This document shows positions 38,411 to 46,685 of a stretch of 64,000 nt of DNA, in pieces. Every line of letters starts with the position of its first letter. The stretch's first letter is position 1. The notes below the pieces were generated by a model, which was not told the origin of the DNA, did not search any database, and saw only the letters and a list, made by a program, of their open reading frames with translations. A program made the translations under genes and the position numbers. Source of the stretch: CAVVFX01 sp963777595 (lineage in GTDB: Bacteria > Acidobacteriota > Terriglobia > Bryobacterales > Bryobacteraceae); assembly GCA_963777595.1 (NCBI GenBank), contig CAVZRE010000011.1, positions 141,645-205,644 of the forward strand, read 5' to 3'.

Positions 38411-40451
38411 ATACAGTACTACCCGCCCGCGAACGACGTGAATGGGACCACGGCCGGACTGGGCACGCTGTATCTTGGGGACGCGACCGCTAACCAGACG
38501 TTCCCGAACTCGTCCGCCATTGGTTCGAGCGGGCAGACGCTGGCAAACAGTGTGTGCCTAGTCGACGCCGCTAACACGTCGTACACTATAGCCGGCGGCA
38601 CCGCAACTCTCACGATGCCGGTCGCCTTCATAAATCAGCAGACCGCAAGCTACTCTGGCTTCACCTCGGCGACCAACTCCTTCGGCTACAATAACTGGGG
38701 CTCACCCTTCGGAGAGTGGATGGCGCCTGCCGTGCAGCTAATTTCGAATTCAGTGTCGGCGAACGGCGGTATGCTAGGGGGTACGGGGAACGCGGGAACC
38801 TTCACCGCCGTCTTTACAGACACCGCAGGCGTCAATGACATTAGCGGCGTCGACATGGCATTCAGCACAGACCCCTCGCTCGTGTATAACGCCCAGGTGT
38901 CACGTGGAGTACATAGCAGCGCAAAAGGCGCTGGTCCTTTTCAGTGGCGACCCCGGCAGCAGCAGCTATACCTCATCTCCTCTAGGAACAACCGGATACA
39001 CGCTCTACAACGACGTGTGCGGCGTCGACGCATCGCAGTCCTCAGTGACACTCTCTGGAAACTCGGTGACTCTGAGCGTGCCCGTCACGTTGGCGCCAGC
39101 TAACCAGACCAACTACTGGGTCTATACGTCTATAACTAACCTGGCGCTCGCCAGCAACGGATGGGTGCGATTCGGCTCGTGGCTGGCGCCGCAGGCGCCG
39201 CTGATCCTCGTTCCCGGCTGTACCGGCATCACGCCAGCGTTACCTGGCGTGCAGCAGGCGGGAACCAATACGCCGACGTTCACCGTAAACGGCATTTCCT
39301 ACGCCTCGGGCGTGGGGATCAAGTATTTCTCGCAACTGAATCCGACGAGGATTACTACCATATCCGCTGTTCAGCCATTCTCAGGCAACTCCTGGCAAGT
39401 TACGCTCGACCTGACGACGCTCACAGACCTCGGCCTATACACAATTCAGCCGTTCGTATCTAACCTCTACATGACCCGAACATGCCCTGCAGCCTACGTC
39501 GGGAAAGCGAATTACGGCGCTATCACGGAAATCAACCCGCCGCTCCAGTGCATCTCAGCCTCCGGAAACTGGACCGACAACTTCGGCTTCAACCTCAATC
39601 TAGCCCAAGGCACAATGTCCAACGGGGCGGCGCAGCTGACCGGGACGTGGGTGCCTCCTGCCGCCGACACCACGTGCCAGACAACATTTAACGCGAGCGG
39701 ATACTGGACCCCCTCTGGCAGCGCAAGCAACGCGCTCAATCTCACAATGACGAACCCTAATAACCCACCCGGCCCTGGCTGCGATACACAAGTGGTCTAC
39801 CAGGGAACGATAAATAGCGCGGACGGGTGCAGCACCGGATCCGGGACGTTTATAACGAACGGAAATGCAATTCCTAGCGGCAATTTCACCTTGAGCAAGG
39901 CGTGCGACCTTCCAAACGGCGAAACCACGGCGGGCTCCAACCAGCCCGCTCAGAGCGGTACGCCAGGCCCAGGCTGGCAAGACGCCGCAGGACTGAACCT
40001 GACCCAAGCGTTCATCATGACCCTCTCCAGCGGGTCTGGCGCTGGCCTCAGTTTCGGCGGCAGAGTCGTCCAGGAGCAGGACGCGGGAGGTGGGCAGGAC
40101 GGGTGCTACTTCAATGGGACCGCCCTAGGAGCAACCCCAATCAACAAGATCCCAAGCCCCGCCATTTGGAGGGTCGCCTCGGACAACACTTTCGGCCCCG
40201 ACAACATCGGATATTCCCCAGACCTCGTCGCATATCTGAGGAATTACCGCCCGTCTGGCTCAGCGTGGCCGTGCAACGTCACGCTGAATCAGAACATGCA
40301 AATCAACTGTGCCCAGGGCTCGTACACGACATACCTGCCTCAAAGCACCAACCCGCCTCCCAACAACCAACCCAATATATTACAGGTCACGATAGGCCAG
40401 TCGTCGGAGACTGTGTCCCGCGAAGGCGCAACGTTTACGAGGAACCAGTAA
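38400..40451 (+). CDS. Scaffold protein C, C-terminal part with conserved end domain
   Basis: Read first in the frame open 38438-39103 (AIQYYPPANDVNGTTAGLGT; SGVDMAFSTDPSLVYNAQ), then, after a lost G near 38896 (CAGGTGTCACG for CAGGGGTGTCACG-type), in the frame 38835-40451 (CHVEYIAAQKALVLFSGDPG; VCGVDASQSSVTLSGNSVTL). Cys-rich sandwiches follow (VPGCTGITPALPGVQQ; NPPLQCISASGNWTDNFGFN). The shared end domain has GLSFGGRVVQEQDA, DGCYFNGTAL, WRVASDNTFGPDNIGYSP and VTLNQNMQINC. This copy is more diverged from A and B than they are from each other. The TAA is followed 2 bases later by the ATG of a YEDPPYE family gene. Confidence 0.7.
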
Positions 40452-40453
40452 CA

Positions 40454-41281
40454 ATGAACTCACGCTACACTCCGAGAACTTACGCGACGCCGATCGCGCT
40501 TTGCTTGTTTTTCGCCGCCGTCGCGTCCTCGCAGGACGCGACTAAGATCAAGGTGAGCAACCCGCGGCCTGTACTAGAGGTTATAAATCGGCTGGCCGAG
40601 AGGTACGGCTGGCAAATCACCTACGAGGACCCCCCGTACGAAAATGCCAACGACCTCGCAGACATCTCAGACCAGGATTTTCGGAAGGCTCATCCGGGAA
40701 GGAGCCTGATAATTCCACGCGCGAGGCCATTTGAATTCACCCTCAAGGGAGCTGTAGGGCTGGCGGCGGCCGAAAAGGACGCCACTCTTGCGGACCTTCT
40801 GCTCCAGCACCGGGCGACCGGCAATCCGGGAGTGTTTCGCCTCACGAGCACGGGGTCGATTTCACATATCGAGCCCTCGAAGTTACTGAAGCAAAGCGGC
40901 GAGGTCGTCTGCGCGAAGTCGATACTCGACGCCCCCATCAGCTTTCCGAAGGCTCCTCGGACCTCATTACAAACGCTACAGCTGCTATTGGCAACGCTCA
41001 GCGAGCGCACAGGCGTTCGGATAGCCCAGGGTTTCATGGGGGAGCAATTGTTGAGCCAGGCCATTAGCGAGGAAGGTCCCCACGAAGAATCAGCTAAAGC
41101 GGTACTCGTACGGATACTCGACGACGTGAATCGATGGGCTCAAACTATGTACGCAACCCGGCACATGGTGTGGCAGCTACTGTACGAGCCCGACCAGAAG
41201 ATGTATTATTTCCACCTGCACGTCGTCACGATACAACAGGTCGACCCCTCGGGTGCCGTAACGGGCCACAAGCCCATTTGA
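40454..41281 (+). CDS. Secreted 'YEDPPYE' family protein, copy 3 (divergent)
   Basis: 275 aa from ATG 40454. Signal YATPIALCLFFAAVASSQ, then PRPVLEVINRLAERYGWQIT and YEDPPYENANDLAD, which is the most STN-like opening of the four. It differs from the others: the linker is DQDFRKAHPGRSLIIPRARP, and the middle is AAEKDATLADLLLQHRATGN with GVFRLTSTGSISHIEPSKLL. The single Cys pair is shifted (VVCAKSIL). The end keeps the WQLLYEPDQKMYYFHLHVVT pattern. It is followed almost immediately by a fourth member, so this locus has two in tandem. Function unknown. Confidence 0.75.
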   Translation: MNSRYTPRTYATPIALCLFFAAVASSQDATKIKVSNPRPVLEVINRLAERYGWQITYEDPPYENANDLADISDQDFRKAHPGRSLIIPRARPFEFTLKGAVGLAAAEKDATLADLLLQHRATGNPGVFRLTSTGSISHIEPSKLLKQSGEVVCAKSILDAPISFPKAPRTSLQTLQLLLATLSERTGVRIAQGFMGEQLLSQAISEEGPHEESAKAVLVRILDDVNRWAQTMYATRHMVWQLLYEPDQKMYYFHLHVVTIQQVDPSGAVTGHKPI

Positions 41282-41337
41282 CTATGAGAAGCTGCACGCC
41301 GCACGCACTGAGGCCGCTGCTTCAGCTCAACTTCAGG

Positions 41338-42178
41338 ATGCCAATGACGAACTTAGTGTTTAGAGCTTCATCATGTACGCTGCCCGCGTGTGCGATCCTC
41401 GGCGCAGCCCTCGCCGCCGTCGGCGCGGCGCAGGACCGAAAGGTGTCGGTTGACGGCGGAAGGCCCCTGTACGAGGCCGTCAAGCAACTGCACCAACTCA
41501 ACGGCTGGCTCGTTTCTTACCAGGACCCCCCTTACGAACACCCTGATGATTTGGCCAAGGCCGCCCCTTCCGGCGCGGCGGCGGGGGCGCCTAACCCGAG
41601 GCGGCACATGTCTCCTCTCCACCGGAGCATAGAGATCACCTACCCAGAGCCGAGGACCGGCACGGTTGAGGAGCGGCGGAAAATCATAGACGGTATAGTG
41701 GAGCGCTTCAGCGCAGCCGGGGCGGGGCACTTTCGCGTTCAGCACAACGAAGATTTCTCGCACATCGTACCGGCGTCGGTGAAGAGGATCAGCGGCACGG
41801 TAGAAAAGGTGACGTCTCTGTGCGACGTCAGCGTGTCCCTGCCCCCGAAAATGCGAACCATGAACGAGAGCGTCACGGACATCCCCTCGCAGGTTTGGCG
41901 AGCGACAAACGTTCCGGTGGTGCTAGGGGTGTTTCCCGGTAACCTTTTTCTGCAGCGGCCGTACCAGGCCGAGGCGCATAACGAGAATGCATGCGACGTC
42001 GTGGACAGGGTCTTTGAGAGCGCCAACGCGTACCGCGCCGAGATAGGCCCCGCCGATCCACCTCGTCTGGTTGGCGTTGTATGACATTGCGGGGAAGACC
42101 TACTATTTCAGCGTTGTCCAGCCGCCGGCTCCGGCACCCCCGTCTCTGCTCCTTGGCAGTCCGCGGATCAGCAAGTGA
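41338..42178 (+). CDS. Secreted 'YEDPPYE' family protein, copy 4, one frameshift near the 3' end
   Basis: The frame is open from 41284; ATG 41338 or 41344 starts a signal peptide (CTLPACAILGAALAAVGAAQ). Then GRPLYEAVKQLHQLNGWLVS, YQDPPYEHPDDLAKAAPSGA, ITYPEPRTGTVEERRKIIDG and FSAAGAGHFRVQHNEDFSHI. The frame stops at 42084, but an extra C in GGCCCCGCC (42048-42051) explains it: with one C fewer the sequence reads GPPIHLVWLALYDIAGKTYY, FSVVQPPAPAPPSLLLGSPR and ends at TGA 42176-42178, exactly like copies 1 and 2. A consensus error is likely. The next gene starts 14 bases later. Confidence 0.75.
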
Positions 42179-42192
42179 ACATAGGAGAAACA

Positions 42193-42885
42193 ATGCTCTC
42201 AAGGGCTTCGTGGTTAAGTGCAATCGCAAACGGCGTCATGCTCGCGCCGGCAGTCATGGGCGCAACAATCTCCGGCAGCGTCTTCGACACTTCCAACCGC
42301 CCGGTGGCGTCAGCCATCGTGACGATATCGGAGGAGCCGGCCTCCGTGTCCACACCAGCCGCGATGCATGGGGCGTCCATGACAACAGCCGCCGACGGGA
42401 CTTTCTCCTTCGCCAATCTCAACGCTGGGACTTACCTGCTTTGCGCACAAGTCCCCCACGGCACGCTTATCGATCCTTGCCAGTGGACCGCAGCGCTGCC
42501 GCATGTGACCGTCACATCCCCAACCTCAATATCATCGATCACGCTCACGATGCGCTCCGGATACCGGCTACCTATTCGAGTCGACGACGCTCAGGGTCTC
42601 CTGAGCGCCAACGAAGGCAAGACGGCTGGCGCGCACCTGCTCATCGGCGTGAACGGCGGATACCACTTCGAGACGGCCGTCATCGACTCGACCGACAGTG
42701 CCGGGCGCAATGTCAGCATCCTGGTCCCTTTCGACACGTCCTTCTCTGTCTCGGTCCAAAGCAGATTCTTCAAGCTGCAGGACGCAACGGGGAACGCAAT
42801 TAATAAAGGTGCCGCGTTTCCAGTCACCGTCAGTTCAGCAGCGCCATCAGCAAGTCTGAACGTGAAGGTGGTTGGCACGAATTAG
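42193..42885 (+). CDS. Secreted carboxypeptidase-regulatory-like domain protein (subfamily B), copy 3
   Basis: 230 aa from ATG 42193, favoured over the GTG at 42175 by AGGAGA just upstream and by the signal peptide (SAIANGVMLAPAVMGA). Then TISGSVFDTSNRPVASAIVT, ADGTFSFANLNAGTYLLC and LIDPCQWTAALPH (family Cys pair), SGYRLPIRVDDAQGLLSANE, KTAGAHLLIGVNGGYHFETA. The intact frame ends at TAG 42883-42885. It closes the third scaffold/YEDPPYE/regulatory cassette. The remains of a tail-type module follow, so here the order is reversed relative to the 5' copies, where the tail module precedes a regulatory-domain gene. Confidence 0.85.
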   Translation: MLSRASWLSAIANGVMLAPAVMGATISGSVFDTSNRPVASAIVTISEEPASVSTPAAMHGASMTTAADGTFSFANLNAGTYLLCAQVPHGTLIDPCQWTAALPHVTVTSPTSISSITLTMRSGYRLPIRVDDAQGLLSANEGKTAGAHLLIGVNGGYHFETAVIDSTDSAGRNVSILVPFDTSFSVSVQSRFFKLQDATGNAINKGAAFPVTVSSAAPSASLNVKVVGTN

Positions 42886-42929
42886 GCCTGGAATTCGATC
42901 AGCAGGAGCTTGGTCTTCCAGACGGTGTA

Positions 42930-43232
42930 GCGTGCGACCAGGGTCTGTCGGCATCGGCACTACGGACCGGTGTGCGAACGCTTTCGCAGGCTGCATGCTG
43001 AGCGTAAACGGTGGCAACCAAGCAACAGAAGTTTATAGTGGAGACCGGCTGGTCGGACTACGTCTTCCTTCCCAGCTACCACCTCCTCCCATTGAACGAC
43101 GTAGCCGCATCATCAGAGAAAACCATCGTCTCCCGACATCCCCTCCGCAGCCAAGGTCAAAGAACTAGGCGAGATGCTATCGAAGCTCCTGCTAAAGTCG
43201 AAGAACTGACCCTCCTGTTCGGCGACAATTAG
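42930..43232 (+). pseudogene. Tail-fibre-type module, copy 4, 5' half interrupted by insertion element
   Basis: Frames change several times: SVGIGTTDRCANAFAGCMLS, then TGWSDYVFLPSYHLLPLNDV, then (one frame over) LPDIPSAAKVKELGEMLSKL, then KVEELTLLFGDN. The order is that of the intact copy at 24003-24437, with small deletions. At the EELTL point the sequence enters the left end of the insertion element at about 43240. The matching continuation (TLHMIQAEERNNKRAE) is found just right of the element at 45901, so one gene was split. It is a pseudogene regardless of consensus errors. Confidence 0.75.
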
Positions 43233-43246
43233 ATCTCCGGGCCGCG

Positions 43247-43271
43247 TTGACTCATCACTTTTGTTACCCGA
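43247..43271 (+). repeat. Left outer terminal repeat of insertion element
   Basis: A 25-base motif sharing GTTG-CTCAT...GTTACCCG with the inner copy 34 bases downstream. It is flanked by an inverted 9-base repeat that could fold into a hairpin. Confidence 0.75.
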
Positions 43272-43280
43272 CGCGGCCCG

Positions 43281-43305
43281 TTGCCTCATGAAAAATGTTA
43301 CCCGT
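43281..43305 (+). repeat. Left inner terminal repeat of insertion element
   Basis: The best match to the inverted right end (GTTGCCTCA...ATGTTACC). It overlaps the first possible transposase start at 43295, so transposase binding here could regulate its own gene. Confidence 0.75.
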
Positions 43306-43348
43306 CCCTATGAAAGGGATGAGTGGCAGATTGACGAGGCAACTAAGC

Positions 43349-44881
43349 ATGGCAACGAGACGAGAAGTGATAGCGGCGGTGGCGGCGCGCTATCGAGCCG
43401 CCGACCGGGACGAGAAGAAAGGGATTCTTGATGAATTCGTCAAGGTGACCGGATTTCATCGGAAGCATGCCATCCGCGTGCTGAAAAGATCACCCAGACC
43501 GGAGACCAGCGAGCCACGACAGAGAGCACGGATCTACAACGAAGCGGTTCGGGAAGCATTAACCATCGTTTGGGAGGCGGCGGATCGAATCTGCGGGAAA
43601 CGGCTCCGTCAGGTGATCGCCGGCCTGATCGACGCCATGGAGCGTCATGGGCATTTGAAGTTAGATCCCGCAGTGCGCGAAAGTCTGCTGTCGATGAGCG
43701 CTGCCACCATGGACCGGCTGTTGAAAACGGTCCGCGACACGGCTAAACAGCGTCGTCGGAGGACGATGATCAACACCCCGCTGCGAAAGAGTATCGCCAT
43801 ACGAACCTTTGGCGATTGGAATGATCCCGCGCCGGGCTTTTTTGAAATGGACATGGTGGTGCATTGTGGAAAGTCGACCATCGGGAGTTACGTCCATAGC
43901 CTGGTGTTGACGGACATCGCGTCGGGTTGGACAGAAGCCATCGCGATGGTCGTCCGTGAGCAAACCCTGATTACCGAATCGGTCAGTGAAGTTCGGGCGA
44001 AGCTGCCGTTCGTAGTGCGCGGTCTCGATGTTGATAACGACAGCGCGTTCATCAACAACACGCTGGTGGGCTATTGCCGAGACCACAAAATCGAGCTCAC
44101 CAGATGTCGCGCTTACAAGAAAAACGATCAAGCGTGGATCGAACAGAAGAACGGCGCGGTGATCCGGCGAATGGTGGGCTATGGAAGACTGGAAGGCCCG
44201 GCAGCAGCATCGGCGTTAAACAAACTGTACACCTCCATGCGGCTATTCGTGAACTTCTTCCAGCCGTCCTTCAAATTGCTGTCGAAGACACGAGTAGGTG
44301 CGAAAGTAATCAAGAAGTACCATTCGCCAGCGACGCCTTGTGAACGTCTCTTGGATCGGGAAGACGTTTCAGCCGAGTGCAAGGACCAACTTCGGCAGAC
44401 GTTAGCGGCACTGGACCCGGTGCGATTGCTGAGCGAAATTCGGGAAGCGCAGCGAGTGATCGCCCAACTGGAAGTCGGCGCCGCCCACGCCGACATGCCT
44501 CAATCAACCCCACCGTTGCGCGGTTTCGTTGCCAGCCTCTCCACGGTGTGGCGCGATGGTGAAGTGCGCCCGACACATCGCAAGACAACTACGGGGCCAC
44601 GAAGCTATCGCACTCGCGTGGACCCGTTTGAAGAAGTCTGGCCTCAGGTTCAATCGTGGCTCAATGCACAGCCCGATGCCAATGCCAAAGATCTGTTCCT
44701 CCGTTTGCAGGAGAGTATGCCCGGTGCTTTCCCGCTAGGGCAACTGCGAACTCTCCAACGGCGAATTAAACGGTGGCGCAGTGAAATCGCCCGGCAGTTG
44801 GTGCTCGGTCTGGAATCCGACTTAGAGAACGACCGGGAAAGGTGCTCAACCGGCATGAGCTCCGTCGAGGTGCGCTCATGA
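43349..44881 (+). CDS. DDE (rve-type) transposase of the insertion element
   Basis: About 510 aa. The frame opens at 43295 inside the terminal repeat; ATG 43349 (MATRREVIAAVAARYRAADR) with GAGG upstream is a better start. A helix-turn-helix N-terminus (ILDEFVKVTGFHRKHAIRVL) is followed by an integrase core with the expected acidic residues: FFEMDMVVHCG (first D), GLDVDNDSAFIN (second D) and NDQAWIEQKNGAVIRRMVGY (E). The C-terminal part ends in a basic segment (LRTLQRRIKRWRSEIARQ). The family resembles IS481/IS21-like integrases; the exact IS family is not assigned. Its TGA (44879-44881) overlaps the ATG of the primase-like gene. Confidence 0.85.
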   Translation: MATRREVIAAVAARYRAADRDEKKGILDEFVKVTGFHRKHAIRVLKRSPRPETSEPRQRARIYNEAVREALTIVWEAADRICGKRLRQVIAGLIDAMERHGHLKLDPAVRESLLSMSAATMDRLLKTVRDTAKQRRRRTMINTPLRKSIAIRTFGDWNDPAPGFFEMDMVVHCGKSTIGSYVHSLVLTDIASGWTEAIAMVVREQTLITESVSEVRAKLPFVVRGLDVDNDSAFINNTLVGYCRDHKIELTRCRAYKKNDQAWIEQKNGAVIRRMVGYGRLEGPAAASALNKLYTSMRLFVNFFQPSFKLLSKTRVGAKVIKKYHSPATPCERLLDREDVSAECKDQLRQTLAALDPVRLLSEIREAQRVIAQLEVGAAHADMPQSTPPLRGFVASLSTVWRDGEVRPTHRKTTTGPRSYRTRVDPFEEVWPQVQSWLNAQPDANAKDLFLRLQESMPGAFPLGQLRTLQRRIKRWRSEIARQLVLGLESDLENDRERCSTGMSSVEVRS

Positions 44882-45823
44882 TCACCCCATCGCCGGACTT
44901 CAAATCGATCAAACGCGGGGTGAAGTTGGAACCTGTCCTCCGACACTATCACGTAAAACTTCGGCGGAGTGGAAAAGACCAATATCGGGGATGCTGCCCG
45001 ATCCACCGGGGCGACGGGCAAGACGCCTTTCAAGTGAATCTGGCTCGGAACATCTTTCACTGCTTCGCATGCGGAGCGGGCGGAACCGTTTTGGATTTCG
45101 TCGCCGCAATGGAACGCTGCTCTCTGGTTGAAGCCGCCCTCAAGCTGCAGGCGATGACGGGTTCTTCGGTTCCGATAACATCGACACCGAATGAGAAGGA
45201 ACTGGTTACGGAAAGAAGAAAGGTTTCTTCACCTCTGCAGTTCAAGTTGACCGGCATCGACTGCAGCCATCCCTATCTGGCCGAGCGGGAAATCAATGGA
45301 ACAGACGGCTCGGGAGTTTGGCGTCGGCTTCTACGCCGGACCGGGGCTGATGCATCGCCGACTGGTCATTCCGATCCACAATGCCGAAGGACAACTGATC
45401 GCCTATTGCGGACGTTCCGTGGATCAGACTCCACCGCGGTACCGCGTCCCACCGGGCTTTGCCAAGTCGGAAATCCTATTCAACATGCATCGCGCTGCCG
45501 CGGGAGTGAAAAACACCGTCGTCGTGGTGGAGGGCTTCTTCGATTGCATGAAAGTGCACCAAGCTGGCGTTCGGTCGGTCGTCGCCTTGATGGGATCAGT
45601 CCTCTATGAATCACAACGGCACACCCTACTGAAGCGATTCAATCGCGTCATCTTCCTGTTGGATGGCGATTCGACCGGTCGCAAGGCGAGCACTGTCATC
45701 GCTCAAAAGCTACGACCAGATTGCTCTGTCCGAGTGGTTCAGTTACCCGAGGGCGTTCAACCGGACCAGATGTCGGACAGGGACATCGGTAACATCTTGC
45801 CGCCCTTCGCCAACGACGACTAG
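44878..45823 (+). CDS. CHC2 zinc-finger / Toprim primase-like protein carried by the element, one frameshift
   Basis: It starts at ATG 44878 (ATGA overlap with the transposase stop). The N-terminal zinc finger is CCPIHRGDGQDAF... FHCFACGAGGTVLDFV, the CHC2 pattern of DnaG-type primases. Near 45290 the frame breaks (HPYLAERE then MEQTAREFGVGFYAGPG). After it come LVIPIHNAEGQLIAYCGRSV and a Toprim domain: VVVVEGFFDCMKVHQAG (Glu) and IFLLDGDSTGRKA (DxD). It ends at TAG 45821-45823, next to the right terminal repeat. Coupling to a transposase is unusual for a primase-like protein. The missing base may be a consensus error; as written the Toprim half (ATG 45296) would be made alone, if at all. Confidence 0.8.
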
Positions 45824-45828
45824 CAGTT

Positions 45829-45853
45829 CGGTAACATCCTTAAGTGAGGCAAC
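45829..45853 (-). repeat. Right terminal repeat of insertion element
   Basis: Inverted relative to the left repeats. It lies 5 bases after the primase-like stop codon, with a partial CGGTAACATC echo at 45787 inside that gene. Confidence 0.8.
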
Positions 45854-45893
45854 ACGATAGGGAGAAATAATTGTCGTCAACCCAAAGAAGTAG

Positions 45894-46226
45894 TTGACGC
45901 CGGACACCCTCCACATGATTCAGGCAGAGGAGCGCAACAATAAGCGGGCGGAGACACACTTCCGCGCCACTGTAAAGGACGGCCGTGGCATGCCAGTGGC
46001 ATTCACTAAGCACGGTGCGGAGGTTTGGGGAAGTGACAAACAGGGCTGGGATAGCAGCGGCGACGTTGTCGTCGCGATGCGCCCCGGCGAGAAATGGACG
46101 CGCGACCTGGTTCTTAGCAAGCTGTTCGACCTCAGCAGGCCCGGCACGTGCGTTATCCAGGTAAGGTGGGTTAATCTTCAAAAGGACATCGAGTCAAACG
46201 TCATAACCGTCGCCGTAACGGATTGA
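45894..46226 (+). pseudogene. 3' part of split tail module fused to a 'YDLSKPGKYTIQ'-type domain
   Basis: 110 codons. The first 16 (TLHMIQAEERNNKRAE) are the coiled-coil start of a tail module cut off by the insertion element. The rest (ATVKDGRGMPVAFTKHGAEV; RPGEKWTRDLVLSKLFDLSR; PGTCVIQVRWVNLQKDIESN; VITVAVTD) forms a small beta domain common as a hypothetical in acidobacteria, ending 'SNxITVxVT'. The join inside one open frame indicates a deletion between the two parts. There is no signal peptide or ribosome binding site, so it is probably not expressed on its own. Confidence 0.6.
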
Positions 46227-46447
46227 TGTGGGACCGCGCCGGTCGGCCGTCCGGGCCGTCAGCCTCACGACCGGACGCAGCAGAATGTCGTCTTCTATGA
46301 ACCCTATCCTGTATGGAGCCTCGAGCCGATATGGAGTTTCTAACCGAGCGTAAGTTATACCCAACATTGGACCCAACTGTTCCATCACCTTTCGAAGCTT
46401 TGTCCTGCCGCACGTGAAGTCCGCCGACTTAGGAGGCCGGCGAAAAA
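46227..46447. other. Non-coding gap between domain fragments
   Basis: No gene is recognised on either strand. It sits between two fragments of the same small domain type and is probably decayed coding sequence. Confidence 0.4.
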
Positions 46448-46585
46448 TGGGAATGGGTGCAGAACATCAGCAGGCGCTACGACCTGAGCAAGCCCGGAAA
46501 GTACACAATTCAGGCGGAGAAGCCGGAGGCGGAGAGCGGAATACTAATAAAGTCCAACGTATTAACCCTGACGATAACGAACTAG
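46448..46585 (+). pseudogene. Fragment of a second 'YDLSKPGKYTIQ'-type domain
   Basis: This frame reads WEWVQNISRRYDLSKPGKYT, IQAEKPEAESGILIKSNVLT and LTITN to TAG 46583-46585. It repeats the end of the previous fragment (LFDLSRPGTCVIQV... SNVITVAVTD) more faithfully to the family form. There is no start codon, and only the last 45 residues remain. It is the last trace of the + strand array; the next gene is on the opposite strand. Confidence 0.65.
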
Positions 46586-46685
46586 CCATCGCCAAGGCGC
46601 GCTGATACAGCACAGGCCCGCAGCCGCCTTTCGTCGGCCCTCATTGGTCATAGAATACGTGAATGTATTTCCGAAAGTTTTGTCT

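Larger units (their letters stand above)
43247..45853 (+). mobile_element. Insertion element with DDE transposase and CHC2/Toprim gene, about 2.6 kb
   Basis: The right end has a 25-base terminal repeat at 45829-45853. Its reverse complement, GTTGCCTCACTTAAGGATGT (then TACCG), matches GTTGCCTCATGAAAAATGTT (then ACCCG) at 43281-43305 on the left. A second left copy, GTTGACTCATCACTTTTGTT (then ACCCG), lies at 43247-43271, and a short echo of the right repeat (CGGTAACATC) is at 45787. Doubled end sites suggest transposase-binding arrays. The first left copy is bracketed by a perfect 9-base inverted repeat (GGGCCGCGT 43240-43248, ACGCGGCCC 43272-43280). No target duplication is visible. It carries two overlapping genes and splits a tail module. 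Confidence 0.8.

Noticed and set aside
1..46600. Prophage or phage-tail gene cluster, suggested by tail-fibre-type modules
   Set aside because: No capsid, terminase, portal, baseplate or lysis genes are present; the neighbours are signal-peptide-bearing secreted proteins of the acidobacterial type.
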